DNA of 29,819 nucleotides. It comes from Priapulus caudatus (taxonomy: Eukaryota; Priapulida; Priapulimorpha; Priapulimorphida; Priapulidae). Under the pieces are notes generated by a model that searched no databases, was not told where the DNA came from, and saw nothing but the letters and a program-made list of their open reading frames with translations. Below, piece by piece: positions 21,801 through 27,870 of the stretch. The stretch spans positions 582,215-612,033 of the forward strand of contig NW_014577086.1 in assembly GCF_000485595.1 (NCBI RefSeq), read 5' to 3'. Every line of letters begins with the position of its first letter. Position 1 is the first letter of the stretch. The translations under genes and the position numbers were made by a program.

Positions 21801-22558
21801 AAGAATATGTTGAGGCAAGCAAGTCCAGGAGTGGGAAACGAACCACTTATTTAAGCTTCCTTATCATAGATTTTGCAACATGAATTTGTTGACCTGCGGA
21901 CTGCCAATTTAAAAGCCACTGTATTGCAACTTTACTAGTGACTGTTAGTAAAAGTAATAGCTTCATGGTGCTCAGACCCTGCTCTATATATTGACTTCCG
22001 GTGTTGTCAAATCAACAATTTGAATTTCATTAGTTACTCCCAAAAGTCACTAAAATTACTGGATCATTTTTTCAGCAGCCATAGTTCATGCCTGCCATAT
22101 TTTCAACAGTCCATTTTCGTACCAAATGGTCAATTTTACTGCCAAAAGCTAATGGTCATCGGTAATGGTTGACATATTCTTTTCATTTCCGCAATTTTTA
22201 TTACTACTTATTTTACTTGCCTCATTTTTCATAAAAAAGGTCTATTTCCTATTCTTTATACAATCTGTTTTATCAAATTTTTCATTTTGATTTTGACTAG
22301 GTGCTTGCTTTGCTAGGACACAAATGCTCTAGTCATTTGAGACTCCAATTTTCTCAGTCTTAGCTAATAGTCCACTGTCCTATCTCCACAACACAAACTG
22401 AAGAGCTTGTGTACCTTCTGTAGGAGAGGGTGTATCTTCTCCACGGGCAGTACCAGCGGGTTCTTTTTCTTTCCCTTCTGCACGGCATCCTGGGCATCTC
22501 CGATCGCCCACTTGTCGATGGGATTTGGAAAGGTCTTCTGCACCCTCTCCTCCACATC
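5597..22558 (-). CDS. SOS: Son of sevenless (SOS) Ras/Rac guanine-nucleotide exchange factor, 22 exons, N-terminus missing (whole gene model)
   Basis: Model, minus strand 5' to 3': 22558-22415, 21225-21142, 20071-19796, 19049-18909, 18330-18220, 17956-17858, 17738-17611, 17158-17028, 16617-16429, 15715-15598, 15404-15321, 15012-14845, 13442-13278, 12918-12762, 11681-11580, 11018-10863, 10057-9875, 9112-8995, 8816-8644, 7404-7288, 7065-6834, 6366-5597. The sum is 3846 nt (1281 aa plus stop), in frame throughout. Visible residues: histone-fold C-terminal half about 1-115, DH about 131-330, PH about 355-475, REM about 500-665, CDC25 about 700-948, proline-rich tail 949-1281. SOS is recruited to activated receptor tyrosine kinases by GRB2 and loads Ras with GTP at the plasma membrane; its DH-PH part acts on Rac. 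Human SOS1 has 1333 residues, so the missing N-terminus should be about 60-70 residues. No frameshift or internal stop was seen. Exon choice rests on residue-by-residue similarity to human SOS1 recalled from memory, plus splice consensus and phase. Confidence 0.96.
6367..6833 (-). other. SOS: SOS intron U-V (467 bp)
   Basis: AT-rich intron, donor gtgcgt, acceptor aattttag. Nothing else was recognised in it. Confidence 0.9.
6834..7065 (-). CDS. SOS: SOS exon U: start of C-terminal regulatory tail
   Basis: 232 nt, phase 0 in and phase 1 out. [20 protein letters not shown] matches human YSYPLKSPG, just after the catalytic domain. [17 protein letters not shown] is a cluster of SP/TP sites conserved with human NSPRTPLTPPP. 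In SOS1 such sites are targets of ERK feedback phosphorylation; that role is inferred here. Acceptor gtgttacag, donor gtgcgt. Confidence 0.93.
7288..7404 (-). CDS. SOS: SOS exon T: end of CDC25 domain
   Basis: 39 codons from [20 protein letters not shown] to [19 protein letters not shown]. Acceptor gatttcag, donor gtaagt, phase 0. Human has [20 protein letters not shown] and [13 protein letters not shown] decayed copy of this exon lies 153 bp upstream in the preceding intron. Confidence 0.96.
7405..8643 (-). other. SOS: SOS intron S-T (1239 bp)
   Basis: Donor gtaagc, acceptor gatttcag. It contains a decayed exon copy at 7451-7590, annotated separately. The rest is AT-rich without recognised features. 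Confidence 0.9.
7451..7590 (-). pseudogene. Decayed tandem duplicate of SOS exon T
   Basis: This is a second copy of most of exon T and its upstream intron edge, offset by about 153 bp; the original segment is about 7298-7437. The copy keeps the acceptor aaatatgatttcag-like context and begins [21 protein letters not shown] 2-nt insertion in a T-rich stretch then shifts the frame, and a TAG follows a few codons later. The first ~20 codons match the real exon closely. The duplicate stops before the real donor, so no GTAAGT is present at its end. It therefore looks like a pseudoexon inside the intron, not a functional alternative exon. Confidence 0.88.
8644..8816 (-). CDS. SOS: SOS exon S: CDC25 domain with helical hairpin
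   Basis: 173 nt, phase 1 in and phase 0 out. It encodes [18 protein letters not shown], then [20 protein letters not shown], then [12 protein letters not shown]. The T, L and E of YLTNILxxEEGNP correspond to human T935, L938 and E942, which pry open the Ras nucleotide site. All are present, so the domain looks catalytically competent. Acceptor ctcttttccag, donor gtaagc. Confidence 0.97.
8995..9112 (-). CDS. SOS: SOS exon R: CDC25 domain
   Basis: 118 nt, phase 0 in and phase 1 out. It encodes [20 protein letters not shown] then [20 protein letters not shown]. The PPCVPFFG motif, containing the phenylalanine I equate with human F929 (needed for Ras exchange), is intact. Acceptor tgtattcag, donor gtaagc. 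Confidence 0.96.
9113..9874 (-). other. SOS: SOS intron Q-R (762 bp), dominated by a CT-rich tract
   Basis: Donor gtatag at its 5' end, acceptor tgtattcag at its 3' end. The tract at 9230-9864 (next entry) fills most of it. Confidence 0.92.
9230..9864. repeat. 640-bp GA-rich (CT on the coding strand) low-complexity tract
   Basis: Almost uninterrupted GA dinucleotides with embedded GACA units on plus, reading CT-rich on the coding strand. It ends about 10 bp from the exon Q donor. Long open frames in it (rich in Ser/Leu) are low-complexity artefacts. Confidence 0.95.
9875..10057 (-). CDS. SOS: SOS exon Q: CDC25 domain
   Basis: 61 codons from [20 protein letters not shown] through [20 protein letters not shown] to VYRLEHTMR. 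Acceptor ctgcttatag, donor gtatag, phase 0. Conserved RasGEF motifs such as NNFNGVLE and RLEHT are intact. It has no usable stop-to-start signal of its own and is found by homology. The intron that follows is almost entirely a CT-rich tract. Confidence 0.96.
10058..10862 (-). other. SOS: SOS intron P-Q (805 bp)
   Basis: Donor gtgagt, acceptor ctgcttatag. Most of it appears to be a transposon-like element, described separately. Confidence 0.9.
10247..10814. mobile_element. Probable non-autonomous hAT-like element
   Basis: The left end begins caggatctggcacaca. The right end, read on minus, begins catggttcgcacagtccttg. Both sides carry 'ttcaaggac(c)tttcaagga' subterminal repeats, including an exact repeat of ccctcaaattcaaggacttt on the right. 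The TTCGCACAGTCCTTGAAAAG terminus is, in my recollection, typical of a widespread hAT family. I found no clean target-site duplication, so the ends are approximate. No transposase is encoded. Confidence 0.55.
10863..11018 (-). CDS. SOS: SOS exon P: CDC25 catalytic domain start
   Basis: 52 codons from [20 protein letters not shown] to [20 protein letters not shown] and TN. Acceptor ctgtttcag, donor gtgagt, phase 0. [20 protein letters not shown] is the human counterpart, the beginning of the RasGEF CDC25 fold. Confidence 0.96.
11019..11579 (-). other. SOS: SOS intron O-P (561 bp)
   Basis: AT-rich. A plus-strand open frame of 67 codons here has no recognisable similarity. Nothing else was seen. 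Confidence 0.85.
11580..11681 (-). CDS. SOS: SOS exon O: REM-CDC25 linker
   Basis: 34 codons from [20 protein letters not shown] to [14 protein letters not shown]. Acceptor ttacacag, donor gtatga, phase 0 at both ends. Human has NITFQSSPPTVEWHI...FDLL. The ATG at its start is internal, not a start codon, because the upstream exons continue in frame. Confidence 0.94.
11682..12761 (-). other. SOS: SOS intron N-O (1080 bp)
   Basis: Donor gtgcgt, acceptor ttacacag. AT-rich, with no repeat or exon recognised. Confidence 0.85.
12762..12918 (-). CDS. SOS: SOS exon N: REM domain to helical linker
   Basis: 157 nt, phase 2 in and phase 0 out. It encodes [20 protein letters not shown] and then [19 protein letters not shown]. 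The RHWV tryptophan, which I recall as human W729 of the allosteric Ras contact, is conserved. Acceptor ttgctgcag, donor gtgcgt. Confidence 0.95.
13107..13222. repeat. Degenerate ~43-bp repeats resembling the end of SOS exon M
   Basis: Two and a half units start at about 13112, 13155 and 13199. The shared skeleton is cctgaac, then about 18 nt, then atattcc and gaag. The authentic exon M end and donor at 13276-13317 have a similar layout (cctgaac ... ctttccggaag). The last unit runs into a short CT microsatellite. Confidence 0.5.
13278..13442 (-). CDS. SOS: SOS exon M: REM domain
   Basis: 165 nt, phase 2 in and out. It encodes [20 protein letters not shown], then [16 protein letters not shown], then [15 protein letters not shown]. 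Human has [20 protein letters not shown] and [15 protein letters not shown]. Acceptor cactacag, donor gtgagc. The acidic loop between the helices differs in sequence, as expected for this variable stretch. Confidence 0.96.
13510..14213. mobile_element. Non-autonomous hAT transposon (704 bp) in SOS intron L-M
   Basis: The termini are TAGGGGTGCACCG at the left and TAGCGATGCACCG (read inward) at the right, matching at 11 of 13 positions. The exact 8-bp target-site duplication atatgaac flanks both ends (13502-13509 and 14214-14221). Subterminal repeats of the ggccggaaccggaac type occur in inverted orientation near both ends. The 8-bp duplication and TGCACCG terminus fit the hAT superfamily. No transposase frame is present. 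Short open frames in it come from the repeats. Confidence 0.9.
14386..14397. repeat. Poly(G) run of 12
   Basis: A homopolymer G run within an intron, liable to length variation or sequencing error. Confidence 0.85.
14533..14800 (-). repeat. Minisatellite carrying copies of the SOS exon L 5' splice site
   Basis: About ten copies of gcatacctgt (or close variants) are spaced roughly 25-30 bp apart, starting near 14533, 14576, 14603, 14633, 14660, 14687, 14713, 14740, 14765 and 14790. Read on the coding strand each is ACAGGTATGC. The true exon L donor at 14838-14848 has this same sequence (TACAG then GTATGC). The array lies within the intron, 50-310 nt downstream of the real donor. Confidence 0.88.
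14845..15012 (-). CDS. SOS: SOS exon L: REM (RasGEF-N) domain
   Basis: 168 nt, phase 2 in and out. It encodes [14 protein letters not shown], then [20 protein letters not shown], then [15 protein letters not shown]. This is the REM signature; human has [20 protein letters not shown]. Acceptor gtccacag, donor gtatgc. The REM domain forms part of the distal, allosteric Ras.GTP site of SOS. The donor belongs to the same sequence family as a repeat array in the following intron. Confidence 0.96.
15321..15404 (-). CDS. SOS: SOS exon K: linker into REM domain
   Basis: 84 nt, phase 2 in and out. It encodes [20 protein letters not shown] then LPNPDEY. Human has TLERMLD and MRLPSADVYR. Acceptor atgttttag, donor gtaaag. 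The AG at the end joins the next exon to give arginine. Confidence 0.94.
15598..15715 (-). CDS. SOS: SOS exon J: end of PH domain
   Basis: 118 nt, phase 1 in and phase 2 out. It encodes [20 protein letters not shown] then [18 protein letters not shown]. The invariant C-terminal PH tryptophan is present in KNNWMAAL, as in human. Acceptor tttttctag, donor gtaatg. Confidence 0.94.
15716..16428 (-). other. SOS: SOS intron I-J (713 bp)
   Basis: Very AT-rich, with an A run of 15 near 16257-16271. No element ends were recognised. Confidence 0.88.
16429..16617 (-). CDS. SOS: SOS exon I: PH domain
   Basis: 189 nt, phase 1 in and out. It encodes [30 protein letters not shown], then [20 protein letters not shown] and TE. 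This is the central PH beta-sandwich; human has HERHIFLFDGLMICCK and [20 protein letters not shown]. Acceptor cgccaacag, donor gtgatt. PH domains of SOS bind phosphoinositides and phosphatidic acid at the membrane. Confidence 0.95.
16618..17027 (-). other. SOS: SOS intron H-I (410 bp)
   Basis: Donor gtgggt, acceptor cgccaacag. Nothing recognised. Confidence 0.88.
17028..17158 (-). CDS. SOS: SOS exon H: DH-PH linker and start of PH domain
   Basis: 131 nt, phase 2 in and phase 1 out. The protein runs [20 protein letters not shown] then [20 protein letters not shown] then FIM. It aligns with human [20 protein letters not shown]. Acceptor tttttgcag. The donor is gtgggt, chosen because ATG G joined to AG GGC in the next exon restores the conserved FIMEG. 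Confidence 0.93.
17159..17610 (-). other. SOS: SOS intron G-H (452 bp)
   Basis: Donor gtaaga, acceptor tttttgcag. Nothing recognised. Confidence 0.88.
17611..17738 (-). CDS. SOS: SOS exon G: end of DH domain
   Basis: 42 codons plus two bases ([20 protein letters not shown] to LAKKKP). Acceptor tttttatcag, donor gtaaga, phase 2 out. It matches the human helix around EDQEDKECLKQAITALL and the following SLAKRR. The trailing GG joins the first base of the next exon to make glycine. Confidence 0.92.
17858..17956 (-). CDS. SOS: SOS exon F: DH domain
   Basis: 33 codons from [20 protein letters not shown] to GYFETIK. Acceptor attccag, donor gtaagg, phase 0. [20 protein letters not shown] aligns with human [20 protein letters not shown], a conserved DH helix. 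The exon has no ATG, so a scan for start-to-stop reading frames misses it. Confidence 0.94.
18220..18330 (-). CDS. SOS: SOS exon E: DH domain
   Basis: 37 codons from [13 protein letters not shown] to RPDLLQTLA. Acceptor tttttcag, donor gtaagg, phase 0. Together with the next exon it spans exactly the same number of residues as the human segment between LAE and YVLP (52). Sequence identity is lower here than in neighbouring exons, so the call leans on length, phase and splice signals. Confidence 0.9.
18331..18908 (-). other. SOS: SOS intron D-E (578 bp)
   Basis: Donor gtacga, acceptor tttttcag. It contains a short imperfect direct repeat around gtgtaccagaa (18570 and 18637). Nothing else was seen. 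Confidence 0.88.
18909..19049 (-). CDS. SOS: SOS exon D: DH domain
   Basis: 47 codons from [14 protein letters not shown] to [10 protein letters not shown]. Acceptor tttgcag, donor gtacga, phase 0. It aligns with human DVENIFSRIVDIHE and VGSCFEDLAE, part of the DH helical bundle. Confidence 0.94.
19395..19714. mobile_element. Short inverted-repeat transposon (320 bp), hAT-like, in SOS intron C-D
   Basis: The left end is CAGGGGTAGAAATTAAC and the right end, read inward, is CAGGGTGCGAAATTAAC, matching at 14 of 17 positions. It is flanked by tatatata on both sides (19387-19394 and 19715-19722), an 8-bp duplication, although the left flank is itself a TA microsatellite. The internal 'gggagtccg' motif recurs near both ends. 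No coding capacity. Confidence 0.82.
19796..20071 (-). CDS. SOS: SOS exon C: end of histone fold and start of DH domain
   Basis: 92 codons from [14 protein letters not shown] to VDMFPRSK. Acceptor gcgcgtcag, donor gtatga, phase 0 at both ends. [13 protein letters not shown] is almost identical to human SOS1. [20 protein letters not shown], from about visible residue 130, is the first DH-domain helix. A weakly conserved acidic linker (about residues 112-126) separates the two modules, as in other SOS proteins. Confidence 0.95.
20461..20945. mobile_element. Probable hAT-like MITE (485 bp) in SOS intron B-C
   Basis: The left end aagtgttgtcaatcggttgt and the right end read inward, tagtgatgtcacgatcatcg, share the pattern AGTGNTGTCANNATC. 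Both sides carry aatcgatgatcggtt-type subterminal repeats. attata flanks both ends (20455-20460 and 20946-20951), only six bases, so the exact duplication is uncertain. The last 128 bp are a tandem duplication, annotated separately. Confidence 0.65.
20817..20944. repeat. Exact tandem duplication of 64 bp
   Basis: Copies at 20817-20880 and 20881-20944 appear identical base for base. The unit starts aagcgcttggttcaagccac and ends gatcgtgacatcact, so it includes the terminal sequence of the surrounding MITE. Confidence 0.95.
21142..21225 (-). CDS. SOS: SOS exon B: histone-fold module
   Basis: 28 codons, [20 protein letters not shown] then YISADILK. Acceptor ttcacag, donor gtatag, phase 0 at both ends. 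It is too short to show up as a long reading frame and was found by homology. The acceptor is CAGGAG, a possible NAGNAG site. Using the first AG gives LLQKEVLGYK, which has the same length as Drosophila Sos LLQKDVLQYK. Human SOS1 has one residue less here. Confidence 0.94.
21226..22414 (-). other. SOS: SOS intron A-B (1189 bp)
   Basis: Donor gtacac, acceptor ttcacag. Around 21490-21560 (gacacggtgaccacatggtc and inverted copies) and 22120-22175 (aatggtcatcggtaatggtt) there are related subterminal-like repeats in opposite orientation. They may be a decayed inverted-repeat element. No ends could be fixed. Confidence 0.7.
22415..22558 (-). CDS. SOS: SOS exon A: histone-fold module
   Basis: 48 codons from [10 protein letters not shown] to KIHPLLQK. 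Acceptor cttcttgcag, donor gtacac, phase 0 at both ends. It matches the human SOS1 stretch [19 protein letters not shown] almost exactly. The SOS histone-like domain packs on the DH-PH unit and binds acidic lipids. This is the most 5' exon I can identify. The preceding exon, which should encode the conserved KWRGL...QVHP part of the family N-terminus, was not found. Confidence 0.95.
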
Positions 22559-22714
22559 CTGCAAGAAGGGAGCAGAAATGAAATGGCAATATCAGTGGAA
22601 AAATGAAGAAATAAAATGCGACAAGATAGATGTTAAATTGACTACGTCATTAAATTTCTATGGTGTATATTTGTCAAATTTTTTTTGCAATTTTTTTACA
22701 TGAAAAGTAAGTAC

Positions 22715-22850
22715 TAACGCAGCGTGCGAGCTTGCCACTCGCCCGCTCGCCAATGTCGAGTGAAAATAATATCGTGCGAGCGAAAGCTAAAGCTGACTCG
22801 CCCATGTTGGCGAGTAAAAATAATTGTCTAGAACTTTAATAAAATGTTGG
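22715..22850. repeat. GCGAGT-rich inverted-repeat sequence
   Basis: It contains actcgcccatgttggcgagt and several cgagc/gctcg copies. A related sequence, acttgcccagtttggcgagt, lies at 23720-23739, on the other side of the THAP foldback element. The two may be arms of one older element or two copies of a family. Confidence 0.45.
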
Positions 22851-22895
22851 TTCCTTACGTTATATATCCAAACATTGATGAAATACAGTTGTAGC

Positions 22896-23301
22896 GATAG
22901 AGCTCCGAAGTGATGACATCACGGTGGCATGACAACGAACCCACTGGTTCTACACAATCATATATATGCTCTGGTAACATTAACTGCGTGTCGTGTTTTG
23001 TACCGGATTGTAACCATCATTTTGAGAGTCATTATTGCAGTTTTTATAGATTTCCAAAGGATGGAAGGGAAAAGCAACGAAAAAAAATAAATAATAAATA
23101 ATAATAAAAAATAAAAAATTAATTAATTAAATATTGTGAGATCGACGTGCTACCGATGCTTTACCGCTGTCTGCAGCGCAGACACTCGTGTTTCACGTAC
23201 GCACAACATTTTCACGCAGTTAATGTTATGGAGCCAGTGGGTTGTGTAGAACCAGTGGGTTCGTTGTCATGCCACCGTGACGTCACACTTCGGTACTCTA
23301 T
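22896..23301 (+). mobile_element. Foldback DNA transposon remnant (406 bp) with truncated THAP domain
   Basis: Inverted arms at about 22896-22990 and 23213-23301 match closely. They share ccgaagtg, cacggtggcatgacaacgaa, cccactggttctacacaa and taacattaactgcgtg. The 120-220 bp between the arms holds a plus-strand frame with a THAP-like zinc-finger start (next entry). The superfamily is undecided. P and Kolobok elements carry THAP domains, but I see no TTAA flank and no clear duplication at the ends. Confidence 0.8.
22910..23101 (+). pseudogene. Truncated THAP zinc-finger reading frame
   Basis: A 63-codon frame begins inside the left arm of the foldback element. Residues 29-51 read CFVPDCNHHFESHYCSFYRF then PKD. 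This fits the THAP start: C-x4-C, then the conserved S-F-x-R-F-P-x-D. The second half of the C2CH finger (the WxxA part and the C-x2-H pair) is missing. The frame instead runs into lysine/asparagine codons in an A-rich stretch and stops. THAP domains bind DNA in P-type transposases and host proteins. This piece cannot form a complete finger. Confidence 0.65.
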
Positions 23302-23438
23302 TGTGAAAGGCGGCTATCCCACGACATCCTCACTTTATATTATCAAAGGTCGCCGAAGAAAGCAGCCCGCGAGAGCGTGCAGCGCCAGCACAGCGTAGCT
23401 GTGTCTACGTGCCTGGGGCAGCATATTGATTGATGTGC

Positions 23439-23453
23439 GGGGGGGGGGGGGGG
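23439..23453. repeat. Poly(G) run of 15
   Basis: Homopolymer; length likely variable or uncertain. Confidence 0.85.
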
Positions 23454-25494
23454 AGTGCAGTATTGTTTAAAAGTCACCTTGGCGTTTCATTGATGGGGCA
23501 AAGCAGCACAAGAATAATTTAAGTAAATTAAATGAAAATGAAAGCAGGACCTTTCAGAGGAGATGTGCCTTGAATTTTTGAGAAAAGTCATCAATGAATT
23601 ACATGTGTAGTTAAATCAATGGTGTTTTTGTTTTTTTTCACTATTGTTTGACAAGCATTTTTGTTTTAAAATTTGGGCGAGTACAGATTCCGTTTGGGCG
23701 AGTTAACTTATAGACTCACTTGCCCAGTTTGGCGAGTGGTTTTTATTTTAAAGCTCTAACACTGTAACGGGACTAAATGTATCCTCAAATTCTTACCTGA
23801 TAAGATTGTTTTTCAACTAGTTAAAAATCCAAAAAACCTGGACGATTTGCTATATTGATCACGACATTAAATGCTTGATATGGCCTATGTATGAGTCATG
23901 AGTGTTTGTTCACATAGAACGGAATAGCAAAATAGGAAGTATGATGCAGTGCTCAATTTAACTATAAAAGTTATCAGAATCTCTTACATTTTGTGAAAAA
24001 GTGGGCATAATTTTTTTACTTTTATTATTTACGGTGACGTACTCACAAGATTTTTGCCAGGATTCTGAGCCCTAGTGGACCTAGATTGCCGGACGTGTGT
24101 ACGTGCTTTCTTGACATAAAGCATATATATTTATTACTATCGATAGTCAAAAGTTTATTAGACTCCTGACATAGCTACATCACACATATCACAGACTTAA
24201 TTGCGCATTAGTAGATCTGCTCTGATCTAATCAAATAACAAATGTAACTACACATTTTCATCTTTTTCTGATCCAGCACCCACTCTTGTTACTTTACCCA
24301 CCAAACAAACAAATTACTGCCCAATCACACTAGAAGCAAGAAGAAATAGTGCTGGGCTACATGTCACTACATAGCTAGTTAGATGTGCCCAGAATGCGAG
24401 GTTTTTTATTAGTTTGTTTTTATATCCAAACATTCCAAAATCTGTTCTGGAAGGACATGCCCTTATACCCTTCCCTCAGCATTGCTTCCTGTGTTACCCT
24501 TGCACTACATAATGTTGCTGTGTGCATAACTCCACTTAATATCCATATCACTCCTACTCACATGTCACTTGCAATAAATAATAGCATTTTTACTAAATAT
24601 ATTATTTATCTTACTTAAAAGGACTTATAATTCATTGTGTATCTCTAAAGTTCTAAGTTACCTCATTAAATTTTTGCAATTTGGCATCTTGTTTATGGGC
24701 ACTTAATAAGAATACACACATGATAGGATTCACCTGATTAACTCAATTTTGGTTTATATATAACCAACACATTATATTTTTAAACACATCTAAAGCCTAA
24801 GAGCAACATGATTAATTACACAATTATCAATATTTTATTGGTTTAAATTGTACTATAGTATTATACTACTAGTCACTAGTCATTTCTATCCACAATGTCA
24901 TGGAATCACTTTTTCATTATACACATGGTTTTCATTATTTAAAGTACTATTACCAATAAAGACTTTTGCTGAAGGCCATTAAACTTACAAAAGTAGTTTT
25001 TCTGCTGACATTAAGACATTCAGTAAAGTTCAAACACTGTCCATACTGTATTACTGTATAGCATGCCAATGGGGCGAATTAGAATTTAAACGCTGGGCCT
25101 AAATAGGCAGCTAAACTACATTAAGACCTGACAAGAGATGCGGTTGACAGCACATAGCATTCCTAGTAGCTTCAGAGACAGGGACCTCAATGTAGTTCAG
25201 TTGCATCCTCTCTGGACACTGTAGACTATGGTGTACCTGTCTCTGTACCTATAACATTAGAAAAACATGCAAGAAATCAAAGCAATTTTAACTATTTCAA
25301 TGCCAAATTCAGGTTGAATGATAATTTCATTAGCTCCAAATTTTAAAGGCCTCCTTAGGATGAAAAATAGTTTACATATATCAAATTAACTATGTTATGT
25401 ACACTACTGAGAAGATTTAACAGGTGAATGGTTTTCGGTGTATGAGAACAAATATTTTTTGATGTTCAGCGAATGTAAAGAATTTGCTGGAACG

Positions 25495-25857
25495 CAAAAG
25501 CGCCCCCTATCTTTTTTCGCGTGACGTATGTGACTCAGGCGAGGCACTCGGCGGCTTGTTACCCGTCTGGCCAGCAGTTAAAGCGGTACAATGTGAACAG
25601 CCGCGGATTCAGAGTCGGTCTGCTAGACTTATCAGTTTCGTACGATACGGATAAACAGTCAACAGCATTGGCATGAAGACTGAAAATGAAGTAGATATAG
25701 ACAATGAAGCTGGAACATGTTGAAGTATAGTTTCATTCAGCCGTACATGTTTACGCTAATTGGCCAACGAGTTACCCGGCCCATCGTTCATCGATGAATG
25801 TTCAAGGGCAACGTCGACGCAGAAAGGAAGACTGCAATTAAGTCGTGCTGAATGGTG
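25495..25857 (+). promoter_or_regulatory. Possible promoter and first (non-coding) exon of a plus-strand gene
   Basis: This CpG-containing, less AT-rich island includes tgacgtatgtgactca (an ATF/CREB-like half and an AP-1 TGACTCA). A short upstream-type frame at 25674 (MKTENEVDIDNEAGTC) follows, and then aatg before a consensus donor, gtgagt, at 25855. The downstream exon was not found. It could equally be regulatory sequence of SOS itself, or unrelated. Confidence 0.3.
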
Positions 25858-26059
25858 AGTTTAGCTCAGTATTTCATGTAATTTGTAGGTACTAACTCAG
25901 GTGCACAAAATGAAAAAATCTTTGCTTGGTTCGTAGCAGGCCAAATAGGGAACGGGCGGTGTGGCCCCGACTCAATATGTCTATACTGCACAGGCGGTCG
26001 TGTGGATAAGATTAAACTATGGCTATCTGCACGGCGGCCGTATGGCCGCCTCAATATCG

Positions 26060-26380
26060 GGCTAGGAATTGAGGAAGAAAGGGAGAAACGTGGAAGGAGG
26101 AGGTGAGAAGGAGGTAGGGAGATAGGTTGAGCGAGAGGGAAGAAGCTGGTTGGAGAAGGAGGAGAAGGGAGAAAGAGATCGAGCGTGGTGGAAGGAGGGA
26201 GAGCCTGGTGCGAGAAGGAGGAGGGCGGAAAAGGAGCAGGTGGGTGAGAAGGAGCGGGGAGAAGCGGTTGAGAAGGGGAGGGGGAAAGGGAGAGGTATGG
26301 AGAGGGGGAAGGAGAAAGGGGGGAGACGGGAGGGTAAGGTGTGTGGAGGAAGGGGGAGACAAGCCGGTGAAGGAGATTTT
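26060..26380. repeat. 320-bp purine-rich, G-rich tract
   Basis: Mostly A/G on plus with many GGAGG and GGGGG runs. It ends at an A-then-T8 boundary. Arg/Glu/Gly-rich open frames on plus and Ser/Pro/Leu-rich ones on minus are composition artefacts. Confidence 0.9.
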
Positions 26381-26539
26381 TTTTTTAACAACCGATTATG
26401 GCCAACTGTACGTAACTTAGCAATTGCCAAGAAACCTGTATTGCCTAATGCTAGGGTTAGACAAGTACCCCAGTATTCACAAAGTATAGCCAATCCCGTC
26501 GCACAAGCCTGGAGTCAGGGGTACTGTAAACTGTAAGAT

Positions 26540-27870
26540 TCTCATTCTACTACTGACTTTATAATTATAGATGACTAATTATAAAGCAAATAATAGGCCA
26601 ATAGTGTAAATGTTTTAGCGTAGTGCAAATTATGACAGGACTCTCGTAGACATTTACTGCAAGTAAATTAGTAATATATAGTTATTTTACGTGTAAATTG
26701 AGGACATTTAGTTTCTTGAGCTCTTTGTATTGTAAGAAACTCAGTGTATATACATAATACAGTATGAGTATCAAATAATTAATATATAGATGCTGTAAGC
26801 GTTGTAAACCCTCGCGTCAGTTGAAAAACGTAGGTTGGCAACCGATTTTATTGTCTGAGTATATCCTAATCGTGGTTTAATCCGGTAAGTTAAGTCTACA
26901 TGCATATAATGCATTTTATATCTATATATATATATATATATATAATATAGTTATAATATATATATCATGCTCATAATAATATATAGACAGTTGGACCTTT
27001 ATACTTGTATTTATAGATTAGTCGTGATACTGTCAGTTGTATCTGTAACAGTTATATCTTGGTTATTATATTATAAGCTACAGTCGAGGATTCTGCTTTG
27101 TGCTCATGGCAGTGATGCCAGCTTTTGTGTGGCAGATGCAACACTGGGAAACACCTTAGCCGTGACACGGTCACAGACGGCGCGTGTTCCCACCCTGGTG
27201 GCCGGTTTGGCAGAATAAATGATGTTTCACATTCATAGACCCAACATCAACGACGTGTTTTCAATATCACAAGAGGCCAACACAAAAAAATATAACGAAA
27301 TGAAACTTTTGTAACTTATTAACCCCGTGTTATACTAGCTTCAAGATAAGTGAAAACATTTGAGACAGTTTAGAGATATCACCTCAAAGAAGGCCTTTAA
27401 CAGTAAACATTAAATAGAAGATTAATTCTGATAGTTACTATTATTAGCTGCTATAGTACTATTATTTACTATTATACTATATGATTAGTTACTATTATAT
27501 GCTGCTCCTACATCTGCAGATTAGTTTTACATTGTGTAACATTGAAATACTTCAACCAGCAGCTTCTGAAATTCCCTTATAGTGAAGGTAACCATATTAT
27601 GTTTTAATAGGGTTTTAAAACCTAACTTGAGCAGCTTGTGCCACTTTTAAAGAAGTGATAAAAATAGAGCGCTCTATAGTCAAGATTAGCATGCAGGATA
27701 AAATTGTTGGGTCAGTTACAAGTATTTCGAATTTTAGTTGTATGTCTACATTCAACATTATAGTTTTCCACAATTGTTAGGTAAACTGCTAAAACCTAAA
27801 GTACATTAGCGTCTAGTGTTATTTAATATTAGTTATAAAAAAGTTCTGATTTTTACACAACAGTTTACAA
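26540..27870. other. No gene recognised
   Basis: AT-rich sequence with a TA microsatellite at about 26923-26944. An 83-codon plus-strand frame (26967-27218) ends in a more GC-rich patch but shows no known domain. Confidence 0.6.

Larger units (their letters stand above)
22559..25490. other. Upstream region / first visible SOS intron, no confident exon
   Basis: If the SOS N-terminal exon lies further right, this is intronic. I searched the minus strand for the family motifs (KWRGL, QVHP, EDALxYxE) and found none. The foldback element at 22896-23301 and gcgagt-rich inverted sequences are listed separately. 23800-25490 is AT-rich with nothing recognised. Confidence 0.6.

Noticed and set aside
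23147-23398. 83-codon plus-strand frame
   Set aside because: It mostly reads through the right inverted arm of the foldback element; no domain.
26051-26536. Arg/Glu/Gly-rich and Ser/Pro/Leu-rich frames on both strands
   Set aside because: Produced by the purine tract. No homologous domain or splice context.
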